From contig NZ_JAODNK010000014.1 of assembly GCF_025465275.1 (NCBI RefSeq), positions 1 to 42,333 on the forward strand: a DNA stretch of 42,333 nt, in the 5' to 3' direction. Position numbers and translations under genes: made by a program. Below, in pieces: positions 1 through 8,010 of the stretch. How positions within the stretch are numbered: the stretch's first letter is position 1; each line of letters starts with the position of its first letter. Source of the stretch: Nocardia sp. Lineage in GTDB: Bacteria > Actinomycetota > Actinomycetes > Mycobacteriales > Mycobacteriaceae. The notes beneath the pieces are model-generated. The model made no database searches. It saw nothing but the letters and a program-made list of their open reading frames with translations, and was not told where the DNA came from.

Positions 1-43
1 CCGGTTTCGGCGAGCGCTCGGCTAATCTTGTCGAGGTTCACCG

Positions 44-126
44 GTCGGGGTGGCGGAATGGCAGACGCGCTAGCTTGAGGTGCTAGTGTCCTTAGGGACG
101 TGGGGGTTCAAGTCCCCCTCTCGACA
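44..126 (+). tRNA. tRNA-Leu (anticodon GAG)
   Basis: The sequence folds as a class II tRNA. The acceptor stem pairs GTCGGGG (44-50) with TCTCGAC (119-125), with G-T wobbles and A126 as discriminator. The anticodon stem CTAGC/GCTAG encloses the loop TTGAGGT, giving anticodon GAG, which reads CUC leucine codons. A long variable arm follows, then the T arm GGGGG-TTCAAGT-CCCCC. The D arm carries the usual GGCAGACGC. CCA is not encoded. Identification is firm because the anticodon and the long variable arm agree. Confidence 0.96.
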
Positions 127-130
127 CGGC

Positions 131-178
131 AAGACCCCAATCCCTTTGCATTGCAAAGGGATTGGGGTCTTTGGTTTT
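131..178 (+). terminator. Terminator of tRNA-Leu
   Basis: A perfect 20-bp inverted repeat (131-150 with 152-171) has a single base at its centre, so the folded hairpin has a 3-nt loop. It is followed by TTGGTTTT. It starts 5 bases after the tRNA end, which makes it the intrinsic terminator of the tRNA transcript. The stem is unusually long and perfect and has a T-rich tail. Confidence 0.85.
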
Positions 179-179
179 C

Positions 180-760
180 GAAGCCGTATCGACCCCTACA
201 AGGGTTCGCGAATCGGTCGTAACTCGGCGAAGTGCCTAGAGTTCGACCGGTCCTGCCAGTGCGACCATCCGTCGGCGATGCTCGTGTGCGAGCCTCGGCA
301 TTGCGGTTTGGGTCCTTTGAGTCGAAGCCGTTCCGGGACATACTCTGCGGGGTCTGCCGGCAACCCGCCCGGCACCAGCCACACTTGAGCCTGGGCTGCC
401 CACACCGAACGCACGAAGCGTCAATCCCTGACCGGGCGCCAGGATTCAGGCAGATCGAGCAGTTCGTACGCTGACGTCGCGCCGCCACTGATGCCGCCCG
501 GAACGCGTTGGCGCAAACCAGCACCGCGCCAACGACTTCACCGACGACCGTCGAGGATTCGTGGGACGACGACTTCGATCACTACGGCACCAGGTCATCT
601 ATCGCTGCCGACTGACTCCAGCCAGCTCAGGTCCAAGAAATCAACGGGCCGAACCATCCAGGGTGAACAACGCCCCTGCATGGCCAGCACTCGCGCCGCT
701 GTACCCCGAAGCAGCGAAAATCTGCGTGTCGCAGCCATTTTGGAGGTATTTTGCCCAGTC
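180..760. other. Gap with no supported gene; possible decayed coding sequence
   Basis: No reading frame here has a convincing start, ribosome site and family resemblance. The frame ending at 615 reads an alanine/threonine-rich stretch with an acidic end (WDDDFDHYGTRSSIAAD) that looks like the C-terminus of a once longer protein. It is interrupted upstream by a stop at 472-474 and has no plausible start. The stretch may be debris between the tRNA and the Rpn-type element. Confidence 0.3.
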
Positions 761-1752
761 ATGGGTGACTCGCCGTCTAATCCGCACGACGCCTACTTCC
801 GTCAGGTGCTTGCCCGGCCCGCCGACGTCGCCGGTGAGTTGCGGGTGGTACTACCCAATGCGGTGGCGGCACGGGTGGATTGGGACACGCTGGTGCTGCA
901 GCCTTGCAGCTTCGTATCCCAGCACCTGCGCTCCCGCTACAGCGACCTACTCTTCCGCACCCGCCTGGACGGGCACGACGCGTTCGTCTACCTGCTCATC
1001 GAGCACCAGAGCCGACCGGACCCGTTGATGGCGATGCGGATGCTGGAATACATGGTCGGCATCTGGAACCGGTACGTGCGCGAGCACCCGGATACCCACA
1101 TCTTGCCCGCGATCATCCCGCTGGTCGTACACGCGAGCCCGCAGGGCCGGCGCTGGAACACCCCGACCGAGCTGGCCGAGCTGATCGACATCGACCCCGC
1201 CACCCGGGACGCACTCGGTGAGTACCTGCCACACTTCCGGTTCCTGCTCGACGATCTCACTGCGCACGAGGTGCCCGCGCTGTGCGCGCGTGAGCTGACG
1301 CCCGCCGCGCGGGTGATGCTGGTGCTACTGAAGATCGCCACCGGCAACCGGCACCTCGACACCGAGCTGCTACCGCTGCTGGAAGATCTGCGGGCACTGC
1401 TGGCCGCGCCGGTGGTACAGATGACCTCGAGTGCGTGGTGACGTACATTCTTACTGTCGGTGAAACCAGCGATAACGACCTGGGGCCTGTCATCGACCGG
1501 CTCGGTCCCCACGCCAAGGAGGTCATCGTGACAACAGCGGAACGACTCCGCGCCGAAGGCGAAGCACGCGGCCAAGCACGCGGCGAAACCCGAGGACGCG
1601 CCGAGACCGTACTCGAACTATTGGCACTGAAGTTCGGCCGACTGCCGGCCGGGATCACTGCCACCGTTCACGCTGCGGATGCGGCGCAGCTGCGACTGTG
1701 GGCCGCCCGGGTGCTCACCGCCGGCAGCCTCGACGAGGTCTTCCAGCAATAG
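761..1752 (+). pseudogene. Rpn family recombination-promoting nuclease/putative transposase, frameshifted
   Basis: The first frame (761-1441) starts at an ATG with GGAGG 14 bases upstream. It carries the PD-(D/E)XK core of the Rpn/transposase_31 family: Asp62 in YSDLLF, then Glu81 and Gln83 in LIEHQS. The second frame (1435-1752) holds the usual C-terminal part: a charged RAEGEARGQARGETRGRAE stretch and the closing LKFGRLP...LDEVFQQ. In the family these are one protein. Here they lie in two frames that overlap by a few bases, and the shifted frame upstream of 1435 continues as DLECVVTYILTV, which suits the family. A one-base slip near 1420-1430 is therefore likely. Rpn proteins are reported to promote RecA-independent recombination in E. 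coli. A start at 491 is open but the extra 90 residues do not look like the family. Programmed frameshifting or separate translation of the C-terminal part cannot be excluded. Confidence 0.72.
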
Positions 1753-1815
1753 CCCGCAGGCCTGATCCCACATCTATTGCGACTAATAGTCGGGCCCTGC
1801 TACATCTACTGCGCG

Positions 1816-1889
1816 GTGCCGCTATTGCCCGATGACCAGCAGTTTCCTCTGGTGGAATGCGTGGGCGTAGTGGCCGTGTCCCCGACAGG
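1816..1889. repeat. Degenerate repeat, copy 1 (partner at 13265-13338)
   Basis: About 74 bases align with 13265-13338 at roughly two thirds identity by eye, in the same orientation. Read on the minus strand, this copy gives GHGHYAHAFHQRKLLV and the partner GHDYYARAC, a stop, then QQKLLV. The likeness holds at the protein level, which suggests two fossils of the same lost gene, possibly of a mobile element. I do not recognise the family. Confidence 0.4.
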
Positions 1890-1919
1890 AACTACGAGCC
1901 TCGAACGAAATCCGGCCGG

Positions 1920-2537
1920 TCAGGAAGCGACAGGGCGGAGCTGTGCGGCGAGCAGGCGAGTGAAGGCACGCATACCTCCCACCATGTCGAAAGATTCGTC
2001 GACCAGCCACTGGTGTTCCAGGCCCAGGAAGGTGGCGGTGATCAGCGAGGCCGCGGCGTCTGTCTCGGCGCCGTCCGGGATTTCACCCCGGGCGCGGGCC
2101 TGAGCGACGAAGGCGAGGATGTCCGCGCGCAATCGTTCCAGCCGGGCCCTGGCCCAATCCACGGCCACCTCGGTCCCATCGTCGGCGGCGAGCGCGCACA
2201 GATGGGCCAGGCGGATGACATCGCGATGGGCGAGATTGCGCTCGGTAATGCGGATCAGCAGTTCGAGAGCCGCGTCCAGGTCGAGATCTGCGAATTCGAC
2301 TGCACGCTCACCGGTTTCGAGATCCTTCTGACCGTGCGTTTCGAGAACGGCGGCCAGCAGCGCGCATTTATCGGGGAAATGGTGCAGCAGGCCGGGGCCG
2401 GACAGGCCCGCGCGTTTGGCCACCGCGGTCAATGAGGTTCCGGCGTAACCGCGTTCGGCGAAGGCTTCCAGGGCGGCGCGCAGGATACGTTCTCGGGTGG
2501 CGCGTCCGGCCTGGTCCGCCACAAGTGTTCGAGCCAC
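1920..2537 (-). CDS. TetR family transcriptional regulator
   Basis: This is a 205-residue protein of normal TetR length. The N-terminal three-helix DNA-binding domain is clear (about residues 13-60: RERILRAALEAFAERGYAGT, then AVAKRAGLSGPGLLHHFPDK). The rest is the variable helical ligand-binding and dimerisation domain. The GTG at 2537 is chosen because GAGGAGG lies just upstream; an in-frame GTG at 2552 would contain that ribosome site. It lies 105 bp downstream of the secreted paralogue pair on the same strand and may be the last gene of that unit, possibly autoregulatory. Ligand and targets are unknown. Confidence 0.88.
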   Translation of the reverse strand: MARTLVADQAGRATRERILRAALEAFAERGYAGTSLTAVAKRAGLSGPGLLHHFPDKCALLAAVLETHGQKDLETGERAVEFADLDLDAALELLIRITERNLAHRDVIRLAHLCALAADDGTEVAVDWARARLERLRADILAFVAQARARGEIPDGAETDAAASLITATFLGLEHQWLVDESFDMVGGMRAFTRLLAAQLRPVAS

Positions 2538-2642
2538 GTCGCCTCCTCTCACCGATGCCCGCGGCCGGTCACTGGAGGCGACTGTAGCGTAGTGCTTGCG
2601 CCGCGACGGCCGGGGCCGCAGCGCAAACGCGCTATCGAGTGG

Positions 2643-3383
2643 TCAGTGGTGGCCGGACCCGCTAGCGGAACCGGTGATCAGCGGTTTGAGGGGAAGTGGC
2701 GGTATCCGCAGGTTGGCGTTGGGGACGCCGGTGCCGTTCGGATCGAGCAAGCCGTCTTTGTCGGCGTAGGAACTCTCGCCGGGCGCGGCCTGCACGGTGG
2801 TGAGGTATTTCCATAACCCGTTGACCAAGGCTGCCCCACCCAGGCCCATGGTGCCTACGAGCATGCCGCCGCCCGCGAACGCCATGATGGCGGCAGGGGT
2901 GGTGGCCAGGCACCCGGGGCCGACCACCAGACACGACCCCAGTCCGATCGCGGCGCCGACGAGTGCGCCCACCACGAATCCGCCGATTGTGCCGACCAGC
3001 GTGCCCGTGCTCATATTCGCAGCGAATTCATCGAGTGCGCGCTGATTCTCCATGGGAGAGGCGACCGGCCGCAGCCCGGTATCGGGTGTCAAGGCAAGGG
3101 TCCGCCCGTCGTCGCTGATCTGCTGGAGGATCGGGTGCCGGGCTCCGTCGAGCTCGAAAGTCAATGGCAGCGTGAGGATGTCGCGGCCATCGATGTCGCG
3201 CACGGACACCGACTGCGAGTCGGGCCCGACGGTGAAAGTGGCATTGTCGAGCACAGTCACCACCGAGTCGCCGACCAGGCCGGCGCGGTACTGTGCGTCC
3301 GGCGCGGCATGCGCGGGCACGGCGGCGATGGTCATCGCTCCCGCGGCGGTGAGTGCCGCGAAAGCCGTTGTGCGGAAATTCAT
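2643..3383 (-). CDS. Secreted glycine-zipper protein, paralogue 1
   Basis: The 246-residue protein begins with a Sec-type signal peptide (MNFRTTAFAALTAAGAMTIA, cleavage near AHAAP). A beta-rich domain follows (about 30-110) with repeating VVTVLDN, VSVRDIDG, LTLPLTFELDG and LALTPDTG segments, ending in PVASPMENQ. Then comes a long glycine- and alanine-rich hydrophobic stretch with GxxxG spacing and two cysteines (GSCLVVGPGCLA), and a hydrophilic tail rich in Pro, Gly and His. The ATG at 3383 has GGGAGA upstream. It shares this whole architecture with the next gene (3410-4126) 26 bp upstream, so the pair is a tandem duplication and probably one operon. It resembles secreted proteins common in Nocardia; I recall the beta domain as DUF8020 but cannot confirm this. 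A surface, wall or membrane-inserting role is only an inference. Confidence 0.78.
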   Translation of the reverse strand: MNFRTTAFAALTAAGAMTIAAVPAHAAPDAQYRAGLVGDSVVTVLDNATFTVGPDSQSVSVRDIDGRDILTLPLTFELDGARHPILQQISDDGRTLALTPDTGLRPVASPMENQRALDEFAANMSTGTLVGTIGGFVVGALVGAAIGLGSCLVVGPGCLATTPAAIMAFAGGGMLVGTMGLGGAALVNGLWKYLTTVQAAPGESSYADKDGLLDPNGTGVPNANLRIPPLPLKPLITGSASGSGHH

Positions 3384-3409
3384 TCCGGTCTCCCTGCTGG
3401 TCGTGGCGG

Positions 3410-4126
3410 TCAGTTCGCGTGCGCGGGCGAAGTAGCGTCCGTCGTGCCCGGGACGTACGGCGCGTACTTGCTCGTGCCGGGTGCGGCGTGCAGGGTGCTC
3501 CAGTAGTCGAAGGCAGCCGCGGCGGCGGTGGGCCCGCCCGCCAGGATCAGCCCGCTGAGCCCGCCCGCGGCGGCGACCAAGCTGACGATCGGCAGTACCG
3601 CGACCACACAACCGAGACTGAGCACCAGGCAGGACGCCCCGGCCAGGGCGAGGCCGACTCCGATACCGGCGACCGCACCGATCGTGGTGCCGATCAGGCT
3701 CCCGATCGAGGTGCCCAGGCTCACCGCATTGATGAGATCGTTCATGGCGAGCTGGTTCTCCAGCGGCGACGCAACGGGTTTCAACGCGGCGCGGTCCAGT
3801 CCGGTGAGGTCGGGGACCAGCCGGAGCGTGTGGCCGTCGGCAGCGATCTGCTGGCGCAGCGGCAGGTGCTGGCCGTCGAGGGTGAACGACAGCGGCACGG
3901 TGTCGACCGTCTGCCCGGCGTCATCGTGGACCGTGACCGATTCCTGATCGCCCGAGAGCGCGAAGGCCCCGTTCGTCAGTGTGGTGACTACGGCGTCACC
4001 GGCCAGGTCGGCGTGGTAGCTCACGGCCGGGGCCGCGCTGTCGGGGGACGCGGTGGCGGTGGCGGCGCTGCCGACGACACTGGCGGCCATCACAGCCGCA
4101 ATCAGGGTTGCTGAATGAATGTTCAT
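3410..4126 (-). CDS. Secreted glycine-zipper protein, paralogue 2
   Basis: The 238-residue product has a signal peptide (MNIHSATLIAAVMAASVVGS, cleavage near ATASP). It has the same beta domain as its neighbour (VVTTLTNGAF, VTVHDDAG, VPLSFTLDG, LRLVPDL, then PVASPLENQ) and a long hydrophobic Gly/Ala-rich segment with two cysteines (GASCLVLSLGC). The tail is short. The start at 4126 is supported by GAGGAAG upstream; an ATG five codons earlier (4141) is possible. As first gene of the pair it should carry the promoter in 4127-4330. Function unknown. Confidence 0.78.
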   Translation of the reverse strand: MNIHSATLIAAVMAASVVGSAATATASPDSAAPAVSYHADLAGDAVVTTLTNGAFALSGDQESVTVHDDAGQTVDTVPLSFTLDGQHLPLRQQIAADGHTLRLVPDLTGLDRAALKPVASPLENQLAMNDLINAVSLGTSIGSLIGTTIGAVAGIGVGLALAGASCLVLSLGCVVAVLPIVSLVAAAGGLSGLILAGGPTAAAAAFDYWSTLHAAPGTSKYAPYVPGTTDATSPAHAN

Positions 4127-4306
4127 GCGTGTCTTCCTCATCTCGCACTCCGATCGGCGGACAGCACTGGGTGACCGCCGGTCGGTGACTTGTCCCGCAA
4201 CTGCGGGCAATCGGCTACGAAGCGGAGAACGCGGATGCGGTGCTGCGGACACGGATTCGCGTGAGTCATGCGCGTTCTGCCGTCTTCGTGATGCAGGACA
4301 CTAGCT

Positions 4307-4322
4307 TACTTAACTATCAGTA
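4307..4322. promoter_or_regulatory. Candidate operator upstream of the secreted-paralogue genes
   Basis: TACT-N8-AGTA forms an inverted repeat inside an AT-rich island, which is striking in this GC-rich DNA. Such short inverted repeats are typical of TetR operators, and a TetR gene closes the same transcription unit at 1920-2537. The 180-base distance to the first start codon is rather long, so the assignment is tentative. Confidence 0.35.
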
Positions 4323-4386
4323 GGCCAGCTTTTCGCGCAGTGAAATCTCATCGAACTCGGAGTCGGAAATGCGCACAACGCAGACC

Positions 4387-4416
4387 ACCCGCCGACGTCT
4401 AATGCGTTCGGCGGGT
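4387..4416 (-). terminator. Terminator hairpin after the GH3 gene
   Basis: A 9-bp perfect inverted repeat (ACCCGCCGA at 4387-4395 with TCGGCGGGT at 4408-4416) has a 12-nt loop. It lies 26 bp beyond the stop of the minus-strand GH3 gene. There is no T-run, as is common for actinobacterial terminators. Confidence 0.55.
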
Positions 4417-4441
4417 AAGTCTTTCGTGCTACTTGTTTGGC

Positions 4442-6904
4442 CTAGGCGATGCCGATAATGGTGAATGCCCTCAGGTCGGTACTACTGCGGCCGGTGTGAA
4501 TCTCATAGCGCCCGGGCACGAACTCCCATGCGTGGCGGACCTCATCCCAGATCTGGAAAGCGCGCTGTGGCAGCGTCAACCGGAGTTCGGCCGCTGTTCC
4601 CGGTTCGGCGGTGGCCACCGCGAATCCCGCGAGCCAATGGCGTGGCCGCCGGACATCGGCTTCGCAGGGCGCCACATAAACCTGAACGATCTCCCGTCCC
4701 CATCGAGTACCGGTGTTACGCACTAGAATCCGCACCTCCCGATCGGATGCCTCGATCTCTTCGTAGCACCAATCCGTATATCCGAGCCCGTGCCCGAATG
4801 GATAGGCGGGCACGACATCATGTCGCTGCCAGGCCCGGTATCCGATGAAAATGTCTTCGTCGTAGCGCAATACGCCGTCTACCGGGTTCACCGCGGACAC
4901 CGGTGCGTCGGCGAGCCGGACCGGCCAGGTGGTGGGCAGCCGTCCGCCGGGCTCGGTGCGGCCGAGCAGCACATCCGCCAGGGCGGCGCCGCCCTCCTGG
5001 CCTGGGAACCAGCTCAGCAGGATCGCGGAAACCTGGTCGTGCCACGGCATCTCGACCGGTGAGCCGCTGTTCACCACCACCACGGTGCGCGGGTTCACGG
5101 CGGCGACCCGGGCGACGAGTTCGTCCTGTCGACCGGGCAGCCGCAGATCGGCGCGGTCGAAACCCTCGCTCTCCTGCGCGGCGGTGGTCGCCACCACGAC
5201 GACGGCGATCTCGGCTGCTGCTGCCGCGGCGACGGCGTCCGCGATCAGGGTGTCGTCGTCCAGGCGCGGTTCCCGCATCGCCAGCGCGAAGCTGATGCCC
5301 CGGATAGGCCCGATCGCACCCTGCGGTGTGGTGTCCAACAGGCTGACCGGCACCGACTCGCCCACGGCGAGGTCGATGGCGCCGTGCGGTGTGGGCGGGC
5401 CGGTGAGCGCTTCGAAAGGATCAGCGTGCTCGGGCAATTCGTGCTCACCGTCGAACAACAATTGATCGGCGACGGTGAGCCGGAACCCGCCGAGCCCGCC
5501 GATGCCGAACTCGTGCGGACCGGTTGCGCGCGGAGTGAAGGTGCCGGTGATCTCCACCGAGGCCACCGTGTCGTAGTCGGCGTCGCCGGGTAGGGCATTG
5601 TCGACCCAGCGCACCCGGCCGAGGCTGAGCGGCTGCTCGGCGAGAATCCGGCCGTTGCCGTCGCGGAGCACCGCGCGCAGGTCGAACCCCTCGGAGACCA
5701 GTACGAGTCCCTCGCTGGGGTCCGCGCCGACCGTATAGCTGAGCGCCACACCCTCGGGTAGCGCCGCCCGCAGTCCCTCGAGTGGCGAGATGACGCGTGC
5801 CGGGAACACTGTCGCCGACCCGCCGCCGAGCACCCGCGCGTCGCGGGCGGCGCTGCCGGTGAGCGCGATCGAGCCGATCTGTTCGGGAGACAGTGGCAGA
5901 GTTTGATTCTCGTTGCGCAACAACACCATTGATCGGGAGGCGAGTTCCCGGGCGGTCTCGATACCGTCGGGCGGGATGGGGCGCGCGGCGGCGGGCACCA
6001 GAGGCTCGGCGCCGTCGAGAAGACCCAGCCGTGCGGCCAGCGACAGTACGCGCCGGACGGCGTCGTCGACGGTCGTTTCGGCGACCCGGCACTCGCGCAC
6101 TGCCTGCGCGAGTGCGGGGCCGAACACTGTGTGCGGCCCCGGCATGGCGATATCGGTGCCGCCCTCGATCGCGCGCACCGTGTCACGGGCGGCGAGCCAG
6201 TCGGAGACCACGACCCCGTCGTATCCCCATTCCGCCCGTAGCACGCCCACCTGCAGGTCGCGGTTTTCGGTCATGGTGGCGCCGTTGACCGAGTTGTACG
6301 CCGACATGAGCGCCCACGGCCGCGCGGTCGTGATGATCTCCTCGAACGGCGCGAGATACAGTTCGCGCAGTGCTCTTTCGGAGACATCGTTGTTCACGGT
6401 GAAGCGCTGGGTTTCCGCGTCGTTGGCCACGAAATGCTTGATGGTGGCCGCGACGCCGCACTCCTGCACTCCCGTGACGTAGGCCGCGCCGATGGCGGCG
6501 GTGAGCAGCGGATCCTCCGAGTACGCCTCGAAGTGCCTGCCGCTCAACGGGGATCGGTGCAGGTTGATCGTCGGTGCGAGGAGCATGTGCACGCCCTTGC
6601 GGTGCGCCTCCGCGGCCAGGACCTGCCCGGCCCGGCGCGCCAACTCCGGATCCCAAGTCGCGGCGAGCGCGGTCGGGCTCGGCAGTGTCAGTGCGGGATC
6701 GTCGGCGCTCCAGCCGCCGCCGCGCACGCCGACCGGCCCGTCGGACATCACCAGCGATCGCAGTCCGATCGAGGGCAGGGCGCACAGCGACCACACATCC
6801 TGACCCGACAACAGTGCGGCCTTGTCATCCAGATTCAGTGCGGCCAGCGCGGATTCGACAGCCGAACGCCTGCCGGTCGAACAGTCGATCTCGGAGAGTG
6901 TCAT
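4442..6904 (-). CDS. Glycoside hydrolase family 3 beta-glucosidase with PA14 domain
   Basis: The protein has 820 residues. The GH3 N-terminal barrel shows SDGP (54-57), KHF (156-158) and the nucleophile Asp235 in VVVSDWLAA. The C-terminal alpha/beta sandwich holds an inserted PA14-type domain (about 400-545; TGPHEFGIGGLGGFRLTVADQ segment). A C-terminal fibronectin-III-like domain begins near the PAYPFGHGLGYTDW motif. There is no signal peptide, so it should act in the cytoplasm, releasing terminal beta-linked glucose or a related sugar. The start at 6904 fits the GH3 N-terminus; an open frame upstream to 7228 does not resemble the family. It lies 107 bp after the FGE gene on the same strand and is probably the last gene of an MFS-FGE-GH3 operon, ended by the hairpin at 4387-4416. 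Exact substrate unknown. Confidence 0.92.
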   Translation of the reverse strand: MTLSEIDCSTGRRSAVESALAALNLDDKAALLSGQDVWSLCALPSIGLRSLVMSDGPVGVRGGGWSADDPALTLPSPTALAATWDPELARRAGQVLAAEAHRKGVHMLLAPTINLHRSPLSGRHFEAYSEDPLLTAAIGAAYVTGVQECGVAATIKHFVANDAETQRFTVNNDVSERALRELYLAPFEEIITTARPWALMSAYNSVNGATMTENRDLQVGVLRAEWGYDGVVVSDWLAARDTVRAIEGGTDIAMPGPHTVFGPALAQAVRECRVAETTVDDAVRRVLSLAARLGLLDGAEPLVPAAARPIPPDGIETARELASRSMVLLRNENQTLPLSPEQIGSIALTGSAARDARVLGGGSATVFPARVISPLEGLRAALPEGVALSYTVGADPSEGLVLVSEGFDLRAVLRDGNGRILAEQPLSLGRVRWVDNALPGDADYDTVASVEITGTFTPRATGPHEFGIGGLGGFRLTVADQLLFDGEHELPEHADPFEALTGPPTPHGAIDLAVGESVPVSLLDTTPQGAIGPIRGISFALAMREPRLDDDTLIADAVAAAAAAEIAVVVVATTAAQESEGFDRADLRLPGRQDELVARVAAVNPRTVVVVNSGSPVEMPWHDQVSAILLSWFPGQEGGAALADVLLGRTEPGGRLPTTWPVRLADAPVSAVNPVDGVLRYDEDIFIGYRAWQRHDVVPAYPFGHGLGYTDWCYEEIEASDREVRILVRNTGTRWGREIVQVYVAPCEADVRRPRHWLAGFAVATAEPGTAAELRLTLPQRAFQIWDEVRHAWEFVPGRYEIHTGRSSTDLRAFTIIGIA

Positions 6905-7011
6905 ACGAGTGCTTTCTGGTCGGGGCGGAAAGAAACGAAATAGGGGCAACAGGTCATGGGCTCTCCTGGCGTTCGATTGGACGGCCTGCCGCGGCGGTCT
7001 CGTGCGCGGTG

Positions 7012-8010
7012 TCAGGTTCCAGGTGTCAGCGCGCATCGGAAGCCCGTATGCCCGGCGGAACTGTCCGGGGAGTTGGAGGAGCGTGCGGCGACGCGGTAGC
7101 GGAAGCAGTAGGAGTCGTGGCACATATGAGAGCCACCGCGGATCACCCGGTTCGGACCGGTTCGTGGCCCGGCCGGATCGACCGGCGTACCTGCCTCGTG
7201 GTGGGTGCCCCAACGGTCGGCGCACCATTCCCAGACGTTGCCGCAGGTATTGTAGAGACCGAATCCGTTGGGCGGGAAGGCATTCACGGGTGCGGTGCCG
7301 CGATATCCGTCCGCGGCGGTGTTTTTACCCGGAAAGCTGCCGCGCCAGATATTGCACAGGTATTCGCCGCCGGGATCGAGTTCGTCGCCCCAGGGATAGC
7401 GGGCCTGGACCAGGCCGCCCCGAGCGGCGTATTCCCACTCCGCCTCCGTCGGCAGCCGCTTTCCGATCCAATCGCAGTAGGCGCGGGCGTCATTCCACGA
7501 CACGTGCACGACCGGATGATCGCCGCGTCCGTCCAGTTCGCTGCCCGGACCCTCGGGGTGGCGCCAGATGGCTCCGGCCACACCACACCACCAGGGTGTG
7601 CGCTCCGGGCGCGGGGCAGAGCGGCGCAGTGCGGCCGGCAGGAATCCCGCGAAGACATAGGACCATTCCAGCCGCTCGGCTTCGGTGCGATAGCCGGTCG
7701 CCTCGGTGAAGACCTCGAACTCGTTATTGGTGACGGCACAGGCGTCGATCAGGAAGGGGCGCAATCGAACCGGGCGCACCGGTCCCTCGCCGTCGTCGGA
7801 GTAGCCGCTGCCGTCCTCGGCGCCCATGAGGAACTCCCCACCCGGCAACGCGATCATCCCGGAGACGTCGCCGGCGGCAACGGACCGGCGCGTCGCACTG
7901 TATGCCGGGAGCGCCCCGGTCGCCGGGGCGATCGATCCGCGTCCGGGCGCGCAGCAACTCGGCTGTGCTCGATCCTCGGCCACTTCGTGCTCCTTCAGCT
8001 CGTGAGTCAT
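7012..8010 (-). CDS. Formylglycine-generating enzyme (sulfatase-activating)
   Basis: The 332-residue product belongs to the FGE/SUMF1 family. It oxidises the cysteine of CXPXR sulfatases to formylglycine using oxygen and copper. The C-terminal signature is almost canonical: RGGSHMCHDSYC with the two copper-binding cysteines Cys297 and Cys302, followed by RYRVAARSSNSPDSSAGHTGFRC. Upstream are MIALPGGEFLMG, LPTEAEWEYAARGG and NTCGNVWEWCADRWG. This strict FGE pattern separates it from EgtB-like or other SUMF-domain proteins. The first 45 residues are a poorly conserved extension with a Cys-Cys pair. Its ATG overlaps the stop of the MFS gene by ATGA, so the two are translationally coupled. Its obvious client is the Cys-type sulfatase encoded at 11341-13104. 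Confidence 0.95.
   Translation of the reverse strand: MTHELKEHEVAEDRAQPSCCAPGRGSIAPATGALPAYSATRRSVAAGDVSGMIALPGGEFLMGAEDGSGYSDDGEGPVRPVRLRPFLIDACAVTNNEFEVFTEATGYRTEAERLEWSYVFAGFLPAALRRSAPRPERTPWWCGVAGAIWRHPEGPGSELDGRGDHPVVHVSWNDARAYCDWIGKRLPTEAEWEYAARGGLVQARYPWGDELDPGGEYLCNIWRGSFPGKNTAADGYRGTAPVNAFPPNGFGLYNTCGNVWEWCADRWGTHHEAGTPVDPAGPRTGPNRVIRGGSHMCHDSYCFRYRVAARSSNSPDSSAGHTGFRCALTPGT

Noticed and set aside
491..760. An upstream extension of the Rpn-type gene to 491
   Set aside because: The extra 90 residues are Arg/Pro/Ser-rich and unlike the family, and the ATG at 761 has a ribosome site and gives the expected N-terminus.
44..1760. An integrative element with att sites at tRNA-Leu
   Set aside because: I found no second copy of the tRNA 3' end in the window and no integrase.
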